Of a stretch of DNA of 64,000 bases, positions 35,019 through 46,500 are shown in pieces (the first letter of the stretch is position 1; each line of letters starts with the position of its first letter). The stretch is from the NCBI GenBank assembly GCA_033439265.1, contig JAVTVX010000005.1, forward strand, positions 1,622,001 through 1,686,000, in the 5' to 3' direction. The notes under the pieces were generated by a model. The model was not told where the DNA came from. It saw only the letters and a program-made list of their open reading frames with translations, and did no database searches. Both the position numbers and the translations under genes were made by a program. The DNA comes from Dillenia suffruticosa. Its lineage: Eukaryota; Streptophyta; Magnoliopsida; Dilleniales; Dilleniaceae.

Positions 35019-36501
35019 GTAATAGTTAGAAAATGGTTAAAAAAATTTGTTAAATCAGTTAGTAGTTAATTGATTTATTAGTAAAAATTAAAAAAATTAA
35101 TTAGTACAAATAGTATAAATAGTAATCTTAAAACATATAATTAGAATAGAATGATATTGTAATTCCCCTTTCTCCCTCTTTGTATTCTCTCTCTACTACT
35201 TTTTAGAGTTAGATTATTATAAATTTGTATCAGAACCCACAATTTTTGACATAATCAAAGACATAAAATAATTGATTTGAAAAATATAAAAAAGAGCAAG
35301 AGCTTCGCAAGTAAGAATGGAAGAAAAAATGGGAGGAACGTGACACAAGGATGGACACTGTCACGACACTCATTGATGACAAATTTAACAATTATTAAAA
35401 ATGTTTAATATCGATAAGAATATCAAAACTTTAATGAAAAGGGAACAAGCAAATGAAAAAAAAATTAGATATCATTAAAGCAAATCAAATAGTAGAAAAT
35501 ATCAAAATTCATAAAAAAAACAAGGTATTGACATATTTTCTGTATCATTCATTCTATCTAGTCTTAATGAAGAAATATTGATGGCAGAAGAAGGGTCATG
35601 GATGATCAAAAAAGAATCTATTAATGGTAATTTTTTACCAAATCTTTCAAAAATTGAAATTTCGATGTTCATTGAGAAAAATTATTTGTCAGAAGTGAAA
35701 TCTCAATTATCTAAAAAAGAAGCTGTTAATAGTGGTTTCTTATCAAATCTTCCACCGAATGAACTTGCAATATTCATTGGGAAAAATTTTCCCCAAAAAA
35801 CTAATTCAAAAAAATCCTCTCTCAAGCTCTCTGTCTCCATTTTTCTCCTACCCCTCTCCCTGCAACCAAAATTATATTTATTATTTATTTCAATCACCTT
35901 ATTTCTCAATATAAATGTAAGTCTTGATTTAAGATTTATGGATTTCATAAAGTATTAATCTTTTTTTTTTTTGGTACCATGCCTTGGACACCGCCCGTTA
36001 TCCGGGGTTTCGTCCCGACTAATCCGGACCGACCGCTGTAGTGGCTCCTGTTCGGAGGGCGGGTCTCCCAACGAGAAATGCTCCATACACATGAGGGTCC
36101 GATATTCCCGGTGAGAATCGAATCTCGGTCATACTTAAGGAAATTCAACCCCACATCCAGTTGAGTCAACCCACGTTGGTTAAAGTATTAATCTTTAGTT
36201 TTTCATTATTGAGAACAATGATATTTTCAAATAAGAAGTATTATAATGGTTAGAGGATGGTTAAAAAATTTGTTAGATTAATTAGTAATTAATGGATTAG
36301 TTAGTAGTTAATAAATTAATTAGTAAAAGTTAGTAAAAATTAGTTAGTAAATATATTATAAATACTAATTTCAAAATATATAATAAGAATTAAATAGAAT
36401 GATATTGAAAATTTTCTTTCTCCCTCTTTGTATTCTCTCTCTCTATCTCTAGTCTTTGTCTCTCAATCTATTTTTACTACTCTTAGAGTTTGATTGTTAC
36501 A
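35019..36501 (+). mobile_element. Short non-autonomous LTR retrotransposon fossil (TRIM/LARD-like)
   Basis: Two related direct repeats, 35019-35221 and about 36240-36501, share TTTCTCCCTCTTTGTATTCT, AATAGAATGATATTG and the TTAGAGTT-GATT-TTA end. Directly after the left repeat comes TTTGTATCAGAACCC, which resembles the initiator-Met-tRNA primer binding site of Copia-type elements. The inner part (about 1 kb, of which ~230 bp is a later SINE) has no gag, protease, reverse transcriptase or integrase, so the element depended on others to move. The two LTRs differ clearly in sequence and length, so it is old and broken. Confidence 0.6.
35964..36180 (-). mobile_element. Full-length SINE with perfect 16-bp target-site duplication
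   Basis: The best copy of the family here. On the minus strand it starts ACCAACGTGGGTTGACTCAACTGG (A-box-like GTTGACTCAACTGG), has a B-box GAGATTCGATTCTC, then the family body with CCGGATTAGTCGGGAC and a GGTACCAAAAA poly(A) end. TAAAGTATTAATCTTT flanks it perfectly (35948-35963 and 36181-36196). It is nested in the LTR element at 35019-36501. The perfect duplication suggests it is the youngest copy here. The promoter boxes show a tRNA origin. Confidence 0.85.
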
Positions 36502-37157
36502 ATATGAAACATGATTGGATGGACCGTGGAGAACCCGACCCAACAAAGATGAGTTTGCTCAAAATTCAAAATCAGTGACAATGAAATTGAGAGATCAAAT
36601 CATCGGTGGGTCCAACCATCACAATTTTATTATATTTTAATTAATCAAATTTGAATATATACTAAGGTATTATTTAAGAATTTATTTTTTTATTTATAAA
36701 TTTAAAATTTAAAATTTAATTAAAAATATATAATATTTTATTTTATTAAATCATCTATTCATTGATACCCATTATACACAATAAAAACACCACCAACGCC
36801 GTCACAATTGGATCAACTCACGTCAACTTTTCCTAAAGAATTCTTAATTAAAATTAATTTAAAATTAATTAAAATATAGTGATAAATTTTCACAAAATTC
36901 AATTTATTTCCTCCCCAATTTATTTTATCGCCTCCGCCTTGATTTGCCTTCTACGAACGATGCCACGTATTCACTTTGCTTCAAACGCACGCTCCATTCC
37001 TTGCATTTTCCCATTAAATCAACTCGAATGACGAATATACCCCAGTATATTATGCATAGAACGCTCGAATTCCTGGGATATTTTGGGAATTATGGGGAAC
37101 ACCAGATTCTCCCCGTTTTGGGGGTTTGGTCCACCTCAAAAAACAGCCACAGATTTC

Positions 37158-37240
37158 TAGGGTTAGGGTTTCGTTGGCTTTATATTCTGTCGTCCAAATT
37201 CGGTGAAAACGATTGAAACTTTCTTCGCCTTGTATAAATA
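37158..37240 (+). promoter_or_regulatory. Core promoter with telo-box and TATA box
   Basis: TAGGGTTAGGGTTT (37158-37171) contains a telo-box and lies about 60 bp upstream of TATAAATA (37233-37240). Transcription would begin near 37265, giving a 5' UTR of about 125 nt before the start codon at 37389. The telo-box plus TATA arrangement is known from plant genes active in dividing cells. Confidence 0.6.
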
Positions 37241-37388
37241 CAAAGCCCCTGATTTAATTCCCTTCAGCGTTTGATCTGAGACAGAAAAATAAAAGTAAGG
37301 CGATTTTTGGGGTTTTGGTGAGTCTCTGAGAGCGAGTTCTGGGCTCTTGTGCCCTGTGGTTGTTGAATTCGATGATCAGCTGCGCTCG

Positions 37389-40300
37389 ATGGATATCGCT
37401 CCAGTGCAATCCACTCCTTCAAGCCCTGAAGATGAGTGGGGTAATTAATTTTATTTTTCTTCCTCATTTATGGTTTTTTTTATTTATTTTTCAGATTTGT
37501 TATCAAATTGTTATCGCAGTCATTGGCACGAGATTAATAGGTTGTGGTTCAAATTTGATCCGGGAATTTTTGTTTTTGTTTTTTTGTCTTCTTATGATGA
37601 CGTTGAAGATTTTTAATCTTTGCATTTGTTTGTGGGCGTTTTGATTCTTTTAATGAGTTTTGGTTTATGTTGGTTATTGATTTGAGGGGAATTCAGATTG
37701 TTGATGTGATGAGATTGCCTGTTTCTTTTGTTTGAATATATTGTGTTGATAAGTCTTTAGGAATCAGGCATTCATTAATGCGTTAAGTCTTCACTGGTCT
37801 GCTTAGGATACAATTGAATGAATGAATGAATGTGCACAAAATTACGAGAATTGTGTAGGGTTCAAAACTTTTAAATTAAAAAAGTTGGTTGATTCTGTCG
37901 ACTTCATATCATTCCAGATAGGATGGAAGCAACTAGATGTGTAGGGTTTGATTGTGTTTGTAGGGAAAATGTTAGGACATAATTGCTCAAAAGGGAAAGT
38001 AAAAATAAAAGACGTGGAGTGATTAATATTGTGATATTGTATGCATAGAAATGGAAACAGGTCAATGCATTTGTATTGCTTAATACTTTTTGATGATTTT
38101 GTTGCCCCTTTTGTGCTATAATATAGTGACATCAAAAGAAAGTATTGCTTTTTCTTTGTTGTGATTTCATGGGTTTGCTTGTTTTGAAAGAATGATGGTG
38201 ATTACTATTGAATATGGCTTAAATGTTTTTTTTGGGGGGGGGGGTTTGAGAGAAAGAGAGAGAGAGAACTGAGAGAGGAAGAGATTCATAAACTGAGGAG
38301 AAAAGGGAGAGTTCGTAAAGAAGAAAAACTCTAATAACTCAAGAATCAACTAGTATTCAGTAGAATTGTACAGTTTAAGTTTGAGTTCATATTTTATGAA
38401 GGATATGGATACGAATACACACACCAACATAACTCTGATAACTCAAGAATCAACTAGTATTCAGTAGAATTGTACAGCTTAAGTTCATATTTTATGAAGG
38501 ATATGAATATGAATACACACATCAACATAAGACTATAGATATGAGAAGAACGTGGTGATATAGCAATTTCTTAAAAATGGGAGATGACTTGAATGTATGA
38601 GCATATACCCATCTATATGAGTGTAAGTCCTCACATACAACATTGCTCAGTTGCGGACTTAATCTAACAGTAATAAAATATAGTCAGAACTCTTTTGGGG
38701 GTAATTGCTATGAGAGGACTTCGTGGAAAAAATCAATTGTTTCTTGTAAATGTGATAATCACGATTGTCACACGTCAATAGCTTCACAATAAAGCAAAAT
38801 GAAGAGAGACAGAGAATAAGAAAAAGAAAGAGTATTGCAATCTATCATTTTCCAAGAAATTAGCTTCAATAAAGGCATTAAAATGAATGAGTTTAAAGAA
38901 GAAATCAGATCCTTTTAGGACGGTTGGACATAAGACAATCTACACCCAAAAAATGGTGCGACTCTAAACTCATTTACAGTGATGTAATTGGATCTCTTCT
39001 TTTGTGTGTGCGCATGTATATGCTTATATATATAGAAAGATAGGTAGCAACTTCATTAGAAGTACCCAGATAGTGTGAGAAGGCTAATTACAAGGTAGTT
39101 CCTGGACTATTAATAATTTTTTTTCTAAATGTAGTGCAATTTTTTTATTCAATTTAAGTAATCCTAATGCAACTATTCGTACAACTGATTCTTGAATAGA
39201 ACTCTTATAAATATGCTGAACAGTAGCCACGGGCATCTAATCGTTATCAATATTGATTATGTGAATCTCTACGATTCTTGGGAAGACTCCTACAACTATC
39301 CAAGAACGACATTTTGGAAAGGAATAAAGATTGGTGTCTGGCGTGGTGTGACTTCCATTGAGAAGTGTTCTTGCTTTATAGTTCATTAAAAAATGTTGTC
39401 AATATGTATGGCGTGAATCCAATTTATATATATAGAGAGAGAGAAAGATATACTCACCATCACCACTTGCCTTTGTAGTCTATCGGTGCCCAATTTCCCC
39501 TACTAACCATGCGCTCAAATCTCTGGCTTAAGGTCCCCAAAATACTCAAATCTCTTTAATTCTTATTAAGTAAAAAAAAATTAAAAATAAAATCCTAATA
39601 TATCCTACGCCTTTGAGTTGTTAGAAAGAATGCAACTGTGAGGTGTATGTCTTTGTATATTTTTCATTGTGTATGCAGGAATTTAGTGTATGCTATATTG
39701 GAGTTATTCCTACCTTTAGAGTTTCAACATAGAAATGTTAGTGCTAGCTCAACCCCATACTGCTTCTCTTTGATGTCCAGTTGTTCAATTGTTACTGTCT
39801 TTCAACTCTCTTAGATCTGCATCAGAAAGACAAGTCAATTTTTTTCTCTGTGTGTGTGTGTTGGGGGGCAGTTCATTTATTTATTTTGTTTTTTTGGTTC
39901 TAGTATGTGCCCATCAATGATGTAAGCTTTGTTTGGGGTTGGGGAATAACAAACAGGCACCATAAGAAGTTATATTTTGCACCAAGGATGCATATGGAGC
40001 TCATGCATGATGAAAATACTTTTCAAATGTTAATAACCTTGGATAATAATAAAAGAAATATGGCATCAAGTGGCAGTGAGTCTTTATTGAGTGCAAGAGA
40101 TGGCAGCAATTTTTGTGGAAAGTCAATATTGTTTTGAAGGAGTCGAAATTTTTTGGCATTCTTTTGATGGCTTGCAACTTGTGATAAACTTCTACTGGTC
40201 TCTGTATGGCCCTTGAGAGTTTTGGTGTTACAAATATTTCACTTTATTTAGAAAGAAATCTTTTTTTTAATCATGCTTTTTTTTTTTTTGAGAAAGCAAA

Positions 40301-42688
40301 TCTATTCAGAGGCATAGATAAATTTAGTCCCTTGAGGACTCATGCCACTGAGATGACGGAGCCAGATATGATAGTTTTGACTAGTTAGTTCTGTTGCTGT
40401 GAATGTGATATTCACAAAGAATCTGTAAAGTCTTGCTTTTGGAATTCAGTTTGTGGCTACTATATACAGCCTTAGAAATCTGCCAGGGCTTATTATTGGT
40501 TGGATTTTCTGGCATTACTGCTGGTTGCCTCTGCTGTATCTGAATTCTAGTTTCTGCTTTTCATTGTACATGCTTGGAGTTGTTATCCGAAGTCTTTGAA
40601 AACTATGCTGCTTTGACTCTGGACTATCTGAATTTATGGATAGACTCTGGTTGGCTGGAAAAGCTTTTGCTTCATTGGATGGAAGCCCACAAGATTATTT
40701 AATATTTTTTTTTGGGGGGTGTTGCTTCCAATATTTAGGCCTCCGTTGATTGTTATTCTGAGGAACTGCATGGTGGCATCTTTCTAGCCTTGGGGATTTT
40801 TTTTTTATAATTTTTTTTTAAATCCTGGAAGATATTATGCAACTACATGAGCTGAGCCCCCATTCCCCCCCCCCAGAAAACCCTATTTGCCCCCTCTGCA
40901 GTTTGCTGCATGCCGATTAGACAAACTTTATTGTGCTTAAATGTGTTTTCTGTTTCAAGTGTTCGTGAGAATTTATGTTAGCAGCATGCATATAGCCCAT
41001 GATAATTAGTTCCTAATTTGTTTCTTCATACATCGACCTACTGCACGTTGTTGAATACTTTTTGCTTTGTGCTTGTCAGCTGTACTGATGGCATATCACT
41101 TGTACTTTCTTGCCTGTATTAGACACTGAGGGATTTGTAATTCCAAGCCTCGAAATCGGTGATCCTGATCAAAGCAAAGCTGATGCTCCAGTTATTGAAG
41201 AACTCAAATCTTCTAAATCAAAGGTCAGTAGAGTATAGAATCTCTAGGTTGGAGAGAATTTAATCTGCATTTGCTGATGTTTATGCATATATCTTTTCTT
41301 AGCTGAGTATTACTGTTCTGTTTTTATAAGCTGTCTAATTGCCACCCTCAAGCAACTCAGTATCCTTAGAATGTGCTTGGAACTAAATGAAATCCATAAA
41401 AAATGTGGAGTTCATTTCCAATTCCAAGTTTTGTAGCTTCAAACCACACACAAAATATATATATATATTGGAGTTGATTCCCAATTCCACAAAATGTCTC
41501 GATTTCCAAATCAGCAAAAAAAGATGGAATTTGCAAATGAACTTCACTAGAGTTTGTAGGCCCATCTAAAGTTACTTTTTAATTATCATATTATCCTAAG
41601 ATAGAATTTTTTTCATTTTGTATAGAATGTACTCTTGTGGAGTTCATTTACCTTTTGTTGTTTCAACTAAGGAATTCAATTGGATTTCATAATTTACTCT
41701 TTTAGTCCAAGTATAGGATCACAATTGTGAATGAACACCATAATTCAGTTCATTTTAAATGAAGTGATTCGCTTTTCACCCTTGGTTCCAAGCATAAGGT
41801 TACCTACACATGGTCTTGCATGCAACTCAAGTTCCTCCCCCCCCCCCCCCCCCAAAAAAAACAAATACTCAGTCTAGTACTTCTGAGGGGAATCTCAAAT
41901 ATTTTACATTTGTTAATGGTTTGGGCAAGATAAAGGGAGAGAGATTATATGAGCACTAACGAAGTCAGAGGGGGTGCCAGAGGGAAACCCCCTCCCCCCC
42001 CCCAAAAAAAAAAGAAAAATTGTTACTTAAGTATATATGATCATTTTTTTTCCGATTCTACAATTTAAATAGTCTGACATCAAAGTAGAGAGATATAATG
42101 CGTATGACTAATGCTTGATTTATTAGAAGTGATTATGGAACTCACAATTAAACAAAATGCTTATCACTAATTAAACAAAATATTTAACTACAAGTATTTT
42201 CCTTGAGAGCAATTGTTTGCATCCATTATTTTGACTAGCAAATAAAGGCGCAAAAAGTTAAGTGAGTGCCGTGTAATTATATAAATTTAAACAAAGTATC
42301 TGTTAGTTTTGAGTTTCATAAAGTTTAATATGTTTTCTTGCACTGCATGAAAATACTCTCCCCCCTCCCCCCCCCCCCCCAAAAAAAAGTAAATGAGTAT
42401 AATTGGTTTATTTTGCAGGATATTTATCTTGGACCTCACGGAGCTCCTCCCTCACAATCAAAGCAACAGGAACTAAATCCTTCCAATCGTAAGCAGCGGT
42501 TCAAGCAGAAGCTGAAAGAAGCAGATAGAAAGATTAGCGGGACAGGACGTGAGAACAAAGTAGAGAATTTGAGAGAACTTGTGGGCGGCAGTGGAAAAAT
42601 AACCCCCGGTATGTCCAAAGGCACTGCCAGGGACTGGCTGGATCCACACTGCCATGAATCCCAATTTGAGAAGTGGTACTCCCAGTAA
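37389..42688 (+). CDS. Conserved plant protein of unknown function, 140 aa
   Basis: Three coding exons: 37389-37440, 41123-41223 and 42419-42688, with GT-AG junctions in frame. The product begins MDIAPVQSTPSSPEDEW, continues DTEGFVIPSLEIGDPDQSK and SKSKDIYLGPHGAPPSQSKQ, and ends with a basic helix-prone stretch (NRKQRFKQKLKEADRKISG), ENKVENLRELVGG, then ARDWLDPHCHESQFEKWYSQ. There is no signal peptide or membrane segment. It is charged and probably soluble, and could be nuclear given the KQRFKQKLK stretch. I recognise the look of a conserved plant protein, especially its C-terminal DWLDPHCHES-FEKW block, but cannot name a function. Confidence that it is a real gene rests on exact splicing, promoter motifs and sensible composition. 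Intron 1 is 3.7 kb and intron 2 is 1.2 kb; both carry repeats. Confidence 0.8.
38327..38530. repeat. Tandem duplication of about 100 bp in intron 1
   Basis: 38327-38430 and 38431-38530 share AACTCAAGAATCAACTAGTA, TTCAGTAGAATTGTACAG and TCATATTTTATGAAGGATAT with few changes. The unit lies in the intron of the 140-aa protein gene and looks recent. Confidence 0.85.
41372..41796. mobile_element. MITE-like element in intron 2 of the 140-aa protein gene
   Basis: The left end (ATGTGCTTGGAACTAAATGA) pairs with the reverse complement of the right end (TATGCTTGGAACCAAGGGTG). The interior has repeated blocks such as GTGGAGTTCATTT that recur inside the element and at 28285-28495. No coding capacity. A target-site duplication is not clear. 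The TIRs suggest a cut-and-paste family such as hAT, but this is unproven. Confidence 0.5.
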
Positions 42689-43502
42689 AGGGTTTGCATT
42701 CCATTAGTGACAGTATTCACATTTCACATGCTCATGAGTGTTGGGTTTTTAAAAAACTTTCGCCATCTCTACCTATTTGTGTCTTTTAAGGAATATTACT
42801 ATTTATGTATCCCGGTTATAAATCTGAAGTTGGATCTATTTTTTGTGCTAATTCTGCTTTGGATATTAAGTTAAATAAATCGGATCTTCTGGTTCCGTGG
42901 ACTAATGTAGGCCAATTTGATGCGGCAGTTTGCTCCTGCCAGCCCCTTTGACTGGAGGGATTGCCTAGTCCTAAATTGGCATTTAAAGGACCAGATTAGT
43001 GCTGAGTATCTGTGGTATGACGGAGACAGAAGCATTTAGGATGATTTTCATAGATAGGTAGATGGATCCTGAAATAGGGTGTGGGGCACCTAGCAACCAA
43101 AATATTTCTGGTATTTGTGTACAGGTAATCTCTGCACGCCAATAATAATTTACTCAGTCATGCAAGTACTTAAGTGCCATAAATAATCATTTTCCCACAA
43201 AAAGTTGGTTCTCTAACCCATTCGTTCCCTCCACCCCCACCTTTTTTCCTCTGCGTGGGTGAAATGTCCATTGATCTTCCAAGTTCTAATACTTCTCAGA
43301 TCAGCAATCCAACTCTGGTAAAAATGGATGAACTCTAATAGCGTCCATGATTTTCAGACGATATCAAGTTTCAGATCAGATCTCTCACAGGGAACACTGG
43401 GAATATGAGAATGACACTTGCAATGCAGCACGATCCGGGTGCCTCAAACAGGGTGGCTGTGGCTCCGCCAAAAATGCTTGTAGAGGAACTCGAGTCAATA
43501 TC
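42689..43502. other. Short region between two convergent genes
   Basis: About 0.8 kb between the stop codon of the 140-aa protein gene (plus) and that of the cysteine-synthase-like gene (minus). It probably holds both 3' UTRs. I see no other gene. Confidence 0.6.
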
Positions 43503-46500
43503 TTAGCCAAGACCCAGAAACTCCAATCCCGATGCTGCGGGTGTCAAACCATGCCGGGATAGATACTCAGCATTGTGGAATTTACTTAGATGCCGCATCC
43601 CACTGTCACATAGAATTGTCACAATTGTGTGACCTGGGCCCAGTAACTGTGCTACTCTTACAGCTCCGACACAGTTCATGGCTGAAGAACTTCCAAGGAA
43701 GAGTCCATCATTCTTTAGAAGAAACCTGAAATGTTAAGTCAACAAATGGAAACTCCTGAGCAACCGTGAAAATTTTGAAAACCCTATGAATATCAGCCAT
43801 ATGAAATCAACTACTGTTTCAAAATGAGGGCAGCAGAGTTAATGAAAAATAGAGTCGTGGCATACCATAGTGAACATTGGTGGCAATTAAGAAGCATGAA
43901 TCGATGAAACACACTCCACACACCCCTTCCCCCCCCCCCTTCTGTCATAGGACGTATACAACACAAAAGGTTTATTTCAGGTAAGGTTTGTGGACAAACC
44001 TGGACATTTCTACAGCTTCTCTGTCTGTCCCTTGAAAAGCCCCATCAAGTTTTGCCATTAGGAAATTCTGGGTTAACCTGTTGATTCCAATCCCTTCAGT
44101 TATGGTGTCAAAAGGATTCTTCAGTCTCTTTCCCTCGGCCTCCTCTCGGGTGTACATGACTCCCCTTGTCACCTTATTGAACAAACCAGATCCGGGAGGA
44201 TCTACCAGGAAAGACTTGATGCTAGGGTTTTTCTCCTGTTGTAAAAAGTGGACAATGAGAACTGAGAGATTGAATGACATTCCAAACAAGAAGACAACAG
44301 CGATATGAAGGACAACAAACTGACTTTAAGAAACTGGGAAATACCAGCCACAGTGCCACCAGTGCCTGCAGCAGCCACAAATGCATGCATATATCCACCA
44401 GTCTGTTCCCAAATCTCAGGTCCAGTTCCTTCATAATGAGTACGAAAGTTTGCTAGATTTTCAAACTGATCTGCGAAAAATCCCCCATTGCAATCACTTG
44501 AGAAAATTGGGTTCTTCTCTGCATTGGAGATGAAACCATTGATATCATTGAGGACTTTGGCATCTGTTTGGTCAGCTTTTCTTAGCTTTGATGCTAATTC
44601 ATTTGCTTCGGCAGCTCGCCTCCTCGCAATGTTGACATAGTGGTCTGTGTGTGTTATGGATACAGGCCGTACCCTTTCAACAGTAGCACCAAGGGCTTCA
44701 ATTATCTGTGACTGAACATTTTGCCAAAGAAATGTTATAATATAGATAGAAGTATGGTGATGTGAACATGGATATGAATTGGTGCCCACAAAATGGCTCT
44801 ATCTGCTTTTCTATCAGTAAAATGGCAAGATATACCCATGGTTTTCATAGTTAATGATATATACATTAGAAAACTATGATTGCCGTGTCCGTAATTTATG
44901 ATCGATCCACTCAAAATTTAGTGGTACAATCAGCAAAAGCATATGCCAAGAAAACACAATAGATTCATTGACCAATTCACCACCATTTGTCAGAGGAAAA
45001 ATCATGAAAACTCTTGCAATCATGATGTATCTATCTGCAATACTCACAACACTAATTGGGCGATAACAGTTGCTGGAAAACATTCCAGCAATTGTAATAA
45101 ATGCATTGACACTCTTACTACAAATCCTCTTCCAATAACACCAATCATTCATCAAGCTACCTTTTTTTTTCCCTCCAATGTAATGGTGTGTAGAAATACT
45201 AAAGGGCGCACTGAAGTGACTCATGTGAGGCAGACACCCCAATTTCAGTCAAGAAGAAAACTTGAATCACAATCTTTGCAGAGGAGTGAGCATTTCTTTT
45301 CCCACTAAACTCCAGTTACTCCATCAAATGCTATTATAATCATGTTAAGTTTTGAACATAACTGTAAAAACTTTCCATTGCCATATGACAGGGAAGGAAT
45401 TCCTTAACTAAGCCAGGATTCCCCAGGTTCCCATTTGAAGATCTCACCCAGATAATGGTATTGGCAAGGAGTGACTATAATGCAGATTTGTCCCATTTCC
45501 TTTTTCTTTCTTTCCTCAGCCAATTAACAGATAGGATTTCTAGACTTCCTCAAGGTTCAGAAGTCCTCAGGTTCCCTTCTCATCAAATAACCTATAAAAA
45601 TGGATACGAGGACAAACAGATTGAAGGATTTCTTATCCTCAAGTGCCATATAAATTCCTTGATAGAAGAACTATATTCTCAAATAGAACTTCTATGAGGA
45701 TGTCCATAACATCATAAATAGGCCTTTTTCATATATCCCACTTAATTTAAATCCAAATCCAAATGGAATAAAAAGTTGGAACATTCAGTGCCCTCAAAGT
45801 TTCTTACTGAGTCTTACTAAAGAAGTGAGGAAGCCATTTTGTTATGAAGAAGGTATGACATCCTCTTAGGCGAGAAGAAAAAAAATATGAAGAAAAAACT
45901 AGAAAATAGGGAAAAGGTCACCTTTCTAGGTACTCCAAACTAAATTTTTCCAGGCCATTTGAAGCATTGGATGCCAGGAAGAAAAGAAAAAGAAAAATCT
46001 TCTTCTGCAAGAGGGACACTAATGTGATTGAGAACTGATCAATAAAAATCCTAGCATTACTTTCCACCTGAATATATAAAAAAATTGTAGCAATGGTGCT
46101 CTTGCTCAAATCCCGTCCTTTTTTTTTTTTTTGGACCCAAAGCATCTTATTTACACTAGACATACCCAATTCTTGTCATTGCTAGGAAGCAGCCCACTTG
46201 AAATCCCCCAAACCATGTGATAAAGTCTGCAAAAGAAGTAATCTTTCTTCCAACTCAAATTTTGTTTGTAATGCAGTTATAGTCCTGGTTGAAGAAGGGT
46301 GCTTTCAGGCTGAACGAGTAAGGAAAGCTTACTAAAGTAGTAGAAGCTTGAAACCAGTTGTCGAACTCTCAGAGGTGATTTACATACAGATGCCCTCAAG
46401 CATGCACTATCCAAGTGCAGTGCCTCTCAGGTAATACAATTCAATGTGGTTTCATTTAAATTCGCCAAATTCCAAGAGTAAGCAAGTACTCATCCTGGCC

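Noticed and set aside
36944-37216. 90-codon frame upstream of the 140-aa protein gene
   Set aside because: It covers the telo-box promoter and ends before the TATA box; it has no motif and odd composition.
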